Below are positions 35,851-43,147 of a stretch of DNA of 64,000 nucleotides, one piece after another. The notes beneath the pieces were generated by a model, which worked only from the letters and a program-made list of their open reading frames with translations, was not told where the DNA came from and ran no database searches. Numbering within the stretch: the stretch's first letter is position 1; each line of letters opens with the position of its first letter. The stretch comes from an uncultured Dehalococcoidia bacterium (lineage in GTDB: Bacteria; Chloroflexota; Dehalococcoidia; Lucifugimonadales; UBA1123): contig OY282441.1 of assembly GCA_958296105.1 (NCBI GenBank), positions 2,749,800 through 2,813,799 on the forward strand. The letters run 5' to 3'. The position numbers and the translations under genes are program-made.

Positions 35851-37115
35851 TGCCGAATGAGATGCCGAAAGAAGAGAGCGCGCTTGGCGACCTGACTGTT
35901 CTCGACCTGTGCGACGAGAAAGGCCATCTGGTGGGCAAGCTGCTGGGCGAGATGGGCGCGCGGGTCATCAAGATCGAGCCGCCCGAGGGCGATTCCGCCA
36001 GAGACGTGGCGCCGTTTCGCGCAGACGTCAGAGATCGCAGCCAGAGCCTCTACTTCTGGGCGTTCAACACCGCAAAAGAGGGCATAACCCTGAATCTCGA
36101 AGATCCCCGAGGGCGCGACCTGCTCAGAAAGCTGGCAGCCGGCGCGGACGTGCTGCTGGAGAGCTTCGACCCCGGCCGCCTCGATTCGCTCGCGCTTGGA
36201 TACGCCGACCTCAGCGCCGTCAACCCCTCTCTGGTGATGACCTCCATAACCGCCTTCGGGCAGGATGGCCCATACCGCGACTACAAGACCTCCGATCTGG
36301 TGGCTATGGCGATGGGCGGGGTCATGTACAGCTGCGGCTACGACGACCTGCCCGGCTCCCCCCCGATTCGTCCGAGCGGCTGGCACGGGTACAACATAGG
36401 CGCGCACTACGCCACGCTCGGCACGCTGGCGGCGCTCAGCTGGCGCGACGTGAGCGGAGAGGGTCAGCACGTGGACGCCTCTATCCATGAAGCCTGCTCA
36501 TGCACCACAGAAGCAGCCATGCCGACCTACATCTACCAGAAGGAGCTGGTGCATCGGCAGACGGGACGGCATCACGGCGTCCAGCCCACGCCCAAGACAC
36601 TCTGCCCCACCAGCGACGGCAAGCTCATAAACGTGTTCGCAGTCTTCACCAGCCTGAATCAGTGGCTCTCGCTGGTGACGTGGATGGACTCGAAGGGCAT
36701 GGCGGAAGACCTGATGGACGAGCATTACCGCAACATGGCGCGGATGCGCGTCCGCGCCGGCCCGGAAGTAGATCACGCATTCGAGGTGGTGAGGAGATTC
36801 ATCGCCGCGCACCCGGCGGAGGAGATATACAGGGGCGCGCAGGGAAGGAAGTTCCCCTGGGGAATCATCCGCGCGCCCGAAGACACGCTGGAAGACCCAC
36901 ACTTCGCTGAAGACAGGGGCTTCTTCGCGCAGGTCGAGCATCCCGAGCTGGGCGAAACTCACACCTACGCCGGCAGACCCTACATCGCAAACGCCACCCC
37001 TTGGAGAACCTTCAGAAGCCCCCTTCTTGGGGAACACAACAGGAGCGTCTACGGGAACGATCTTGGTCTGTCGTCCGAAGAGATAGCGCGACTGACTTCC
37101 GACGGCGTCATCTGA
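35850..37115 (+). CDS. CaiB/BaiF-family CoA-transferase (2)
   Basis: 421 residues from the ATG at 35850 (1-nt overlap with the upstream stop). The same fold signatures are present: LTVLDLCDEKGHLVGKLLGEMGARVIKIEPPEGD, FNTAKEGITLN, LLESFDPGRLDSLALGY and ITAFGQDGPYRDYK. The pair of unequal CoA-transferases resembles two-subunit class III enzymes. Its last 18 codons and the DNA after the stop are partly repeated twice in tandem downstream. Confidence 0.92.
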   Translation: MPNEMPKEESALGDLTVLDLCDEKGHLVGKLLGEMGARVIKIEPPEGDSARDVAPFRADVRDRSQSLYFWAFNTAKEGITLNLEDPRGRDLLRKLAAGADVLLESFDPGRLDSLALGYADLSAVNPSLVMTSITAFGQDGPYRDYKTSDLVAMAMGGVMYSCGYDDLPGSPPIRPSGWHGYNIGAHYATLGTLAALSWRDVSGEGQHVDASIHEACSCTTEAAMPTYIYQKELVHRQTGRHHGVQPTPKTLCPTSDGKLINVFAVFTSLNQWLSLVTWMDSKGMAEDLMDEHYRNMARMRVRAGPEVDHAFEVVRRFIAAHPAEEIYRGAQGRKFPWGIIRAPEDTLEDPHFAEDRGFFAQVEHPELGETHTYAGRPYIANATPWRTFRSPLLGEHNRSVYGNDLGLSSEEIARLTSDGVI

Positions 37116-37277
37116 ACGATCTTGCGGGCTGTTCTTGGTCTGTCGGCAGATGTGAGATAGCGATAGCGCGACTGACTTCCGACGGCGTCATCTGAACGAT
37201 CTTGCGGGCTGTTCTTGGTCTGTCGGCCCAAAGAGATAGCGATAGCGCGTTTGGCTTCCGACAGCGTCATCTGAACG
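37061..37277. repeat. Tandem near-repeat of the CoA-transferase 3' end
   Basis: Three copies start with TCTTGGTCTGTCG at 37061, 37133 and 37213 (72- and 80-bp spacing). Each carries the TTCCGAC(G/A)GCGTCATCTGAAC end of the gene. Copy 1 is the real gene end; copies 2 and 3 are partial and non-coding, with extra GATAGC inserted. Confidence 0.8.
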
Positions 37278-37308
37278 AGTTCGTTCGGGTTGTGTCCGCC
37301 GCCGCCCG

Positions 37309-38124
37309 CTAGTTCATCCGTATTCCGCCATCCACGTTGATCGCCTGCCCGGTGATGTTCTTCGCGTCGTCCGAAGCTAGGAACGCCGCCAGCTTGCCGA
37401 TGTCTTCCGGCGTCTGCTCGCGGCGCATCGGCATGGTATCGTGAACGATCCTCTCGAAAAGCTCGCGTCCGGGAAGCCCCCGCACCTCCGACTGCGAGGA
37501 GCCGAACGTCGATCGCCGCCGCGCGATCGCCTCCCACATGGGAGTCCACAGCAGGCCGGGGCAGATCGCGTTGACGGTTATCCTGTGCGCGGCAAGCTGC
37601 AATGCGCTGGACTGCGTCCAGCTTATGGCAGCCGCCTTGGACGTGGAGTAGTGGGGAATCTCCGGGCTTCCCTGCCTACCCGCTATCGAGGCTATGTTGA
37701 TTATCCTGCCGGAGCCGCGCTCGATCATGTGTCCCTGCACGGACTCCGAAGCCATGACCATACCGCGAACGTTCACCTCGAACGTCTGCTGCCAGTCCTC
37801 GTCCGAGGGCGCGCCGCGCTCCCAAATGCCGCCTGCGCCGATTATGCCCGCGTTGTTCACGAGAATGTCTATTCGTCCAAGCCGTTCGAGCGCGTCCGAG
37901 ACGGCGGCGTCTATGGACTGCCTATCCGTGACGTCCACCTGAAACGGCGCGGCGCGGCGACCAAGACGCTCCACCTCCGCCGCCACGTCAGCCGCGTTCT
38001 CCGCTATCAGGTCAGCCGCCGCCACGTCAGCCCCCTGCTCCGCCAGCGCGAGACTGATCCCGCGCCCGATTCCGCGTCCCGCGCCCGTGACCAGCGCCAC
38101 CCTGCCGCTGAGATCAGCTATCAT
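37309..38124 (-). CDS. Short-chain dehydrogenase/reductase
   Basis: 271 residues, classical SDR. The Rossmann motif TGAGRGIG, NNAG, the catalytic Ser in SIAG, and YSTSK (Y-x-x-x-K) are all intact, with PGLLWTP and the C-terminal DGGIRMN. NAD(P)-dependent alcohol/ketone oxidoreductase; the substrate cannot be told. It lies 21 nt after the ArsC/Spx-like gene on the same strand. Confidence 0.93.
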   Translation of the reverse strand: MIADLSGRVALVTGAGRGIGRGISLALAEQGADVAAADLIAENAADVAAEVERLGRRAAPFQVDVTDRQSIDAAVSDALERLGRIDILVNNAGIIGAGGIWERGAPSDEDWQQTFEVNVRGMVMASESVQGHMIERGSGRIINIASIAGRQGSPEIPHYSTSKAAAISWTQSSALQLAAHRITVNAICPGLLWTPMWEAIARRRSTFGSSQSEVRGLPGRELFERIVHDTMPMRREQTPEDIGKLAAFLASDDAKNITGQAINVDGGIRMN

Positions 38125-38145
38125 CGTCTTGCCTCCGTGTCGATG

Positions 38146-38493
38146 TCAGCCCGTCAGACTGGCGAGAGCCGCCTTGTCCGCGCCAACGATCAGTCTGCCG
38201 TCCTCCGTCATAATGAGTGGACGCCGTATCAGGCGAGGCTCGTTCGCCATCAGCTCCAGCATCAGCTCTTCGCTCATGTCGTCTCGGGTCATGCCCAGCT
38301 TGCGGAACGAGGGCGAGCGCCATGAGAAGTAGTCGGATACGGGCATCGAGCCTATCGCCTCGCGCAGCTCGCCGACCGTAAACCGCTCAGCGAAGAAGTC
38401 GCGCTCGTCCAGATCAATCCCTGCCTGTGAAAGCTCCGCCTTCACTTTTCGGCAGGCGCTTCATCGCTTCCAAGTGTAGTAGGTCGCAGCCAT
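38146..38493 (-). CDS. ArsC/Spx-like thioredoxin-fold protein, probable selenoprotein (TGA at 38461-38463 read as Sec)
   Basis: Automatic calling would start at a GTG at 38445 and give 99 residues that lack the active site. Reading upstream in the same frame reaches ATG 38493, with a perfect GGAGGTGA just before it. The extra codons read M-A-A-T-Y-Y-T-W-K-R-[TGA]-S-A-C-R-K, exactly the ArsC/Spx N terminus with TGA (residue 11) where the catalytic Cys of CxxC belongs. The remainder matches the family (DLDERDFFAERFT, RRPLIMTEDGRLIVG). The product is 115 residues. A SECIS-like hairpin follows the TGA. ArsC-type selenoproteins are known, so Sec is the best reading. Redox partner or substrate unknown. 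Confidence 0.87.
38420..38463 (-). promoter_or_regulatory. Bacterial SECIS-like hairpin of the ArsC/Spx-like gene
   Basis: After the UGA: a lower stem of 6 bp (38456-38451 with 38425-38420), a 5-nt bulge opposite one A, an upper stem of 7 pairs with one G-U (38445-38439 with 38433-38427) and the loop CGGAG (38438-38434). The loop begins 22 nt after the UGA and has G at its second position. Confidence 0.78.
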
Positions 38494-38564
38494 TGGCTCA
38501 CCTCCGTGTTCTAGGTTCGCCAGCCAGCATACATTCGATCAGGCGGATGCGACAAGGCGGGAAG

Positions 38565-39863
38565 CTACCACTCTTCTACGCGAACCATGTTGCTCACCTC
38601 GTCCACCACCTCCAGCGCGGCAAGCTGGCGCACGGCGCGCTGCATCGCTCGCTCGCTGGACGGGTGGAGCATGAACACTATCTCCGCGAGCTTGTTGTCA
38701 TCGTCCCTCCACTTCTGGAGCGCGGAGACGATGGATATGCTGCACTGCGCGAACACGTTGGCGATCTGCGCCAGCACGCCGGGGTGGTCGGCTGCCGTCA
38801 GCCTGACGTAGTATTTCGTATGCAGCTCCGACATGGGCTTGACGCGAACGTCCCCCGATATGCGCGGCATTGGGGGCGGCGCGCCTCCCCCGCGCAGGCT
38901 GCGCGCGATCTCCACTATGTCGGCAATGACCGCGCTGGACGTGGGCATAGAACCCGCGCCCGCGCCGTGGAACAGCAGCTTCCCCGCCAGATCCGTCTGA
39001 ATCTCCACCGCGTTTAGTACGCCGTCCACTTTGGCGATCATGGTGTCCGCGCTCACGAACGCCGGATGCACCCTCACCTGAACCCCGTCCACGTCTGCGG
39101 TGGCGATGCCGAGCAGCTTGACCGTGTAGCCCAGCTCGCGCGCGTACTGGAAATCGCGCGCCGTCAGCCGAGTTATGCCCTCGCGGTACACGTCCTCCTC
39201 CCTGATGCGCGAGCGAAACCCCAGCGTCGCCAGAATCGCCAGCTTGTAAGCCGCGTCTATGCCCTCTATGTCGTTGGTAGGGTCTGCCTCCGCGTAGCCC
39301 AGCCGCTGAGCCTCCTCGAGCGTGTCCCCGAAGTCTGCGCCGTCCTGCTCCATCCTCGTGAGTATGTAGTTGGTCGTGCCGTTGATGATGCCGTGTATGG
39401 ATATGACCTCGTTGGCGGCAAGGTCTCGCATGACCGGGGCGATTATGGGAGTGCCTCCCGCCACCGCCGCCTCGAACAGCACCCGCACCCCCGCCTTGCG
39501 CGCGGCGTCGAGAATCTCGGGCCCGCTGCGCGCCATCACCTCCTTGTTGGCGGTGACTACGTGCTTGCCCAGCGATATGGCGCGCATGACGTACTCGAAC
39601 GCCGGCTCTTGACCGCCCATCAGCTCCACGACCACGTCGACGTCTGGGCTGAGCAGGATATCGTCCGCGCACGTGGTGATCATGCCCTCCGCAAGACGTA
39701 TCGCCCTGCGCTTGCCGACGTCCCTCACCAGAACTCCCCTGAGCTCGACGGGGCAGCCGACCAGATCGGCGAGATGGTCTCGCTTCTGACTCAGCGCCGA
39801 TGCCGTGCCGCCGCCCACGACGCCCATTCCCAGAAGACCGATTCCGATTCCGACTTTGCTCAC
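38565..39863 (-). CDS. hom: Homoserine dehydrogenase
   Basis: 432 residues: NAD(P)-binding GIGLLGMGVVGGG, then VTANKEVMARSG, AAVAGGTPII and the catalytic core NGTTNYILTRME with EADPTNDIEG. A C-terminal ACT domain (YYVRLTAADHPGVLAQIANVF) suggests feedback control by threonine. It reduces aspartate semialdehyde to homoserine, supplying threonine (thrC in this window) and methionine synthesis. It follows the parvulin-like gene on the same strand. Confidence 0.96.
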   Translation of the reverse strand: MSKVGIGIGLLGMGVVGGGTASALSQKRDHLADLVGCPVELRGVLVRDVGKRRAIRLAEGMITTCADDILLSPDVDVVVELMGGQEPAFEYVMRAISLGKHVVTANKEVMARSGPEILDAARKAGVRVLFEAAVAGGTPIIAPVMRDLAANEVISIHGIINGTTNYILTRMEQDGADFGDTLEEAQRLGYAEADPTNDIEGIDAAYKLAILATLGFRSRIREEDVYREGITRLTARDFQYARELGYTVKLLGIATADVDGVQVRVHPAFVSADTMIAKVDGVLNAVEIQTDLAGKLLFHGAGAGSMPTSSAVIADIVEIARSLRGGGAPPPMPRISGDVRVKPMSELHTKYYVRLTAADHPGVLAQIANVFAQCSISIVSALQKWRDDDNKLAEIVFMLHPSSERAMQRAVRQLAALEVVDEVSNMVRVEEW

Positions 39864-39950
39864 TGTGGCGCTCCCTGAGCGGAGATTCTGCTTACAAACG
39901 GCATGGGCGCACTCGGTACGCCCACGTGAAAACTGGAAGTAGCTGTTCGG

Positions 39951-41087
39951 CTACAAGCCCCGCAGCAGATCCTGCATGGGGTTGGTCACCGGAGTCGGAG
40001 TCGTGCCGGCGCTGATCCTCAGCTGCTCCACGAACCAAGCGTACACGTCGGAATTGAACGTGGCGTAGACGTCGTGGTTCTGGCGCTCGTCGTTTATCCA
40101 AATCTGGAGCGCGCGCGTCTTGAGCGCCTCGCGGCTCAGGCGGCCGACCTCGCGGTTCTCGTCCCTGTCCGAGAGGATGAAGAAGAACACCGTCTGCGGG
40201 TCGTCCACGTTTGGAACAGGGTCGGACAGCTCCCCAACCTCCAGCTCCCAGAAGTCGAACTCGTAATCCTCGTGGATGCCGAGCGGCGTCCAGCCCAAGT
40301 CGCCCCCGGACTGATACGTGTTGGGGTCGCTCGAAAACTCTCTGGCTATGACCTTCACCGCGGCGCGGACGTTCCTCGGGCTCTTGTCGTCGCCTATCGT
40401 GTCCATGAGCTTGGTCTGCATGACGTCTATCTCGTCCTGCCTGCCCATGGCTATGCGGTGAAGATATACCTGTTCGGCATACGCCGGCACCTGGTCGCCC
40501 GCGAACTGGCGGAACTTCTCCCTGAGAAGAGATTTCCGCACCAAGTCGCGGTGTTCGGCTTCGCTGACCTGAGAGGCGTTGAGGAACTGGCGGTGTCGCT
40601 CCTCGAACTCGCGCTCGACCTGCGCCGCCGATTTGCCCAGCGCCTCGTCGGCGCTGGGGGCAAGCACGGCTCGGATCGAGTTGGTCACCTCTTCGCGCGA
40701 TACCGATATGCCCTGACTTGGCGCCGCCTGCGATATCACCTCGTTCTCGACGATTATCTGGAGCGCTTGGAATATGTCGTCCGTGGTCCGAAGCCCTTGA
40801 GCGTTCACCAGCTCCATCGAGCGCTGGCGCAGCCTCAGCAGCTTCACCATGTCCCCGCGCGAGTACGTCACGTCGTTGACGCGGACGATCAGCTGCTGAG
40901 GCGGCAGGACGAAGATTATGACGTAGCCCGCGCTCACGATGCTGATGATCACGAGTATGAGCGCGCCGATTATGACCAGCGCGAGCCGCCGCCGCCTGCG
41001 CTCCTCCGGAGAGAGCTCGACCGCAAGCCTGCGGCTGTCCCTCCTAACCGTTCGTCTGGACGGCCCCTCCTGAGCTTCGTCAACCAC
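39951..41087 (-). CDS. Membrane-anchored SurA/PrsA-like peptidyl-prolyl isomerase
   Basis: 378 residues. A basic cytoplasmic N terminus precedes one membrane helix (about 36-60), so the bulk is outside. A SurA-N-like helical region follows (VNDVTYSRGDMVKLLRLR, EVISQAAPSQGISVS), then a rotamase-like part with VIAREFSSDPNTYQSGGDLGWT and ELEVGELSDPV. It probably assists folding of exported proteins. The active-site fit to parvulins is partial, so a chaperone without isomerase activity is possible. Confidence 0.83.
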   Translation of the reverse strand: MVDEAQEGPSRRTVRRDSRRLAVELSPEERRRRRLALVIIGALILVIISIVSAGYVIIFVLPPQQLIVRVNDVTYSRGDMVKLLRLRQRSMELVNAQGLRTTDDIFQALQIIVENEVISQAAPSQGISVSREEVTNSIRAVLAPSADEALGKSAAQVEREFEERHRQFLNASQVSEAEHRDLVRKSLLREKFRQFAGDQVPAYAEQVYLHRIAMGRQDEIDVMQTKLMDTIGDDKSPRNVRAAVKVIAREFSSDPNTYQSGGDLGWTPLGIHEDYEFDFWELEVGELSDPVPNVDDPQTVFFFILSDRDENREVGRLSREALKTRALQIWINDERQNHDVYATFNSDVYAWFVEQLRISAGTTPTPVTNPMQDLLRGL

Positions 41088-41142
41088 TGTGGCTCACCCT
41101 AGAACAGTCGTCATGGTATGCTGCCGCCTAGTCGCCAAGACC

Positions 41143-41781
41143 CTAGCGCCTGTCTCTGTAGAATGGCTGCCGCTGGCCGCCGCCTCCGCCTCCCCGATAG
41201 GGTGGCCGTCCGCCCCCGCCCCTGCGGTCTCGCCCATCTCTGCGATCTCGTCCGTCCCTGAAAGAGGACTCTCTGGACCATCTCATCGGGGGGCCGTCGT
41301 GATCCGGGCTGAACGGGATGAGCGCCAAGTGTCTGGCGCGCTTGATGGCGTTCGCAAGCCCGCGCTGGTGCTTCGAGCATACGCCGGTCTTGCGCCGCGA
41401 CTCGATCTTCCAGCGGTCGGTCATGTACCGTCGAAATCGGTCCGTATCTTTGTAGTCTATGTACTCGATGTGATCCACGCAGAACCCGCAGATCTTGCGC
41501 CTGCTGTAGTAGCGAGGCCTTCCTCGTCCGCCCCCCCGACCGGCGAATCTTCCACCGCCGGGCCTGCCGCCGCCCTGCCTCGGCCCGCTCCCCGCTGGCC
41601 TGGAATCCCCTGTCCTCGGTCCTGTCCCCGCCGCTCCCGGTGGTCTCGGCCCTGTCGCCGGCCTCGGTCCTGCCCCCGCCGCTCCCGGCGGTCTGGGGCC
41701 TGTCGTCGGCCTCGGTCCTGCCCCCGCCGCTCCCGGCGGTCTGGGTCCTGTCCCTGGCGGTCTGTTGAACTGCGTAGTCAT
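41143..41781 (-). CDS. rpsR: Ribosomal protein S18 with long disordered extensions
   Basis: 212 residues, against ~75-80 for ordinary S18. The S18 core is central (about 88-155): RRKICGFCVDHIEYIDYKD, then RYMTDRWKI, RRKTGVCSKHQRGLANAIKRARHLALIPF, with the zinc-binding pattern CxxC...CxxH of the C+ form. The N-terminal ~85 residues repeat a 16-residue GPRPPGAAGAGPRP unit, and the C-terminal ~45 are Arg/Gly/Asp-rich with RGG-like runs. ATG 41781 follows AGGTG by 7 nt. Third gene of the rpsF-ssb-rpsR order. Confidence 0.93.
   Translation of the reverse strand: MTTQFNRPPGTGPRPPGAAGAGPRPTTGPRPPGAAGAGPRPATGPRPPGAAGTGPRTGDSRPAGSGPRQGGGRPGGGRFAGRGGGRGRPRYYSRRKICGFCVDHIEYIDYKDTDRFRRYMTDRWKIESRRKTGVCSKHQRGLANAIKRARHLALIPFSPDHDGPPMRWSRESSFRDGRDRRDGRDRRGGGGRPPYRGGGGGGQRQPFYRDRR
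41609..41758. repeat. 48-bp minisatellite in rpsR
   Basis: About three imperfect 42-48-bp units code for the Pro/Gly/Ala-rich N-terminal repeats of S18. The in-frame unit size suggests expansion by slippage. Confidence 0.8.
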
Positions 41782-41886
41782 CTCCACTCACCTACTTGTT
41801 ACGTCTAATGTGGTCTTCGCGGATGTGCTGGGCTGGTGTCTCGGTCCTATGGCGGGGCGAGTATCCCGTTGGAGCGGAGCCGCCGC

Positions 41887-42297
41887 CTACCATGGCAGGT
41901 CGTCTGCGTCATCGTCCGCGCCGCCGTATCCCGGAGGCGGAGCGCCGCCGGGGGCGCTGTCCGTCTGACCGCGCGGAGTCAGGAACTGGACTTCCTGCGC
42001 GCGCACCTCGTTCGAGAATCGAGTCTGTCCATCGGATCCCGTCCAAGATCGGCTGCTCAGACGCCCTTCGACGTAGACCTTGCTGCCTTTGGAAAGGTAC
42101 TGATTCGTGATCTCTGCGAGACGCCCCCAAGCGCTGATCCTGAACCACTCGGTCTCGTCGACCGTTTGGCCTTCCCGGTTCCGGTATCGCCGATTGGTGG
42201 CTACGGAGAAGCTGGTCACCGCGTCTCCGCTTGGCATGTAGCGCATCTCTGGGTCGGAACCCAAGTTGCCAATCAGGATCATCTTGTTCATGGTCAT
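41887..42297 (-). CDS. ssb: Single-stranded DNA-binding protein
   Basis: 136 residues. OB-fold start MNKMILIGNLGSDPEMRYMPSG, then TEWFRISAWGRLAE and SKGSKVYVEGRLSSRSW. A Gly/Pro-rich linker leads to the acidic tip DDLPW, close to the DDDIPF-type tail that binds partner proteins. Located between rpsF and rpsR, the standard bacterial arrangement. A start two codons later (MNK) is possible. Confidence 0.96.
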   Translation of the reverse strand: MTMNKMILIGNLGSDPEMRYMPSGDAVTSFSVATNRRYRNREGQTVDETEWFRISAWGRLAEITNQYLSKGSKVYVEGRLSSRSWTGSDGQTRFSNEVRAQEVQFLTPRGQTDSAPGGAPPPGYGGADDDADDLPW

Positions 42298-42346
42298 TAG
42301 GCGGCTCCTGCAATCTCTTTTGACCGCTGCCGAACGGCTCTCGTGT

Positions 42347-42856
42347 CTAGTTGGGCGTCTGCGCTGCTGGCGCGGTGTTTGGTCCGGGCTGCGCTTCGCC
42401 TTCGCCGGCCGCCGCCGCCGAAGCAGCGCGCGACTCTGCGGCCATGGCTTCTGCGGTTCGGCGCGCTTCGTCCCTCTCTCGTGCCGCGCGCTCTGCGGCT
42501 CGGCGCGCTTCGTCCCTCTCTCGTGCCGCGCGCTCGCGCTCCGCCTGCGCCTCCATTGCCGCGATATCCGACTTCTCCAGCCTGAAGATCAGGTGGCGCA
42601 GCACGTCTTGGGCAGAGTTCAGCACGCCGTCCAGCTCGGACGCCGCCTGTGCGTCCATCGTGCAGCGCGTGACGAAGTAGTTGCCTTCGACGAAGCGCTG
42701 GATCGGATATGCGAGACGCTTCACGCCCCAGCCGTCCTGTTTGGAGATGCCGCCGCCGCCATCGGTAATCAGCCCCGAAATGCGTCTCACCGTCTCCGCC
42801 GCCTCGGACTCCGTGGCCTCCGGGCTGAGAATCATCACCAGTTCGTATTCGCGCAT
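42347..42856 (-). CDS. rpsF: Ribosomal protein S6 with repeat-bearing C-terminal extension
   Basis: 169 residues from ATG 42856 (MREYELVMIL). The S6 domain is clear (GWGVKRLAYPI, EGNYFVTR, and the LDGVLNSAQDVLRHLIFRLEK helix) and ends near residue 100. A further ~70 residues form a charged helical repeat, two copies of a 14-residue AARERDEARR(A/T)AE unit, followed by an Ala/Gly/Pro-rich tail. S6 pairs with S18 in the 30S platform, and S18 here is also extended. First gene of the rpsF-ssb-rpsR set. Confidence 0.93.
   Translation of the reverse strand: MREYELVMILSPEATESEAAETVRRISGLITDGGGGISKQDGWGVKRLAYPIQRFVEGNYFVTRCTMDAQAASELDGVLNSAQDVLRHLIFRLEKSDIAAMEAQAERERAARERDEARRAAERAARERDEARRTAEAMAAESRAASAAAAGEGEAQPGPNTAPAAQTPN
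42459..42536. repeat. 42-bp tandem repeat in rpsF
   Basis: Two nearly identical 42-bp units (GCGCGCTTCG starts at 42461 and 42503) code for the 14-residue repeats in the S6 extension. Confidence 0.8.
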
Positions 42857-43147
42857 CCGTTGCAAAACCAAGACAGTCTCCTGAATCTGGGAGGGGATTA
42901 TCCGTAGAATTATAGCATGAGCCTTGAGCTCCCTGCCACAAGATTAGTGGTACAAGAAGATCGCAAAAGCCCCGCTCGCGCCCGCAGCCCCGCTCGTGGA
43001 TGCGAACGCCCTCCTCGCGCTCGGCTGGCAGATGGGCGAATCGAGGAGCCGTCGTATAAGCGCATCCCCCGCGCAGTGCAGCCGCAATCGGAAGAGGTTA
43101 CAATACGCGAACGCCTAGTATAAGGCCTAGTATAAGGGGGATTCTTC
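42857..43147. other. Divergent intergenic region between rpsF and the FAD oxidoreductase
   Basis: No convincing gene is seen. Near the right end a 12-bp segment GCCTAGTATAAG occurs twice in tandem (about 43108-43135), each holding a TATAAG box. GGGGG precedes the ATG at 43148. The rpsF promoter is not obvious. Confidence 0.5.

Noticed and set aside
37001-37195. Short frame ending RLTSDGVI after the second CoA-transferase
   Set aside because: It is an out-of-frame reading across the tandem copies of the gene end and has no start signal.
38146-38445. A 99-residue protein starting at GTG 38445
   Set aside because: It would lack the active-site strand and has no ribosome site. The ATG at 38493 has an excellent one and restores the family N terminus if the TGA is read as Sec.
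42857-43147. A small gene or RNA before the FAD oxidoreductase
   Set aside because: Neither strand shows a coding frame with family features or a tRNA/riboswitch fold that I could support.
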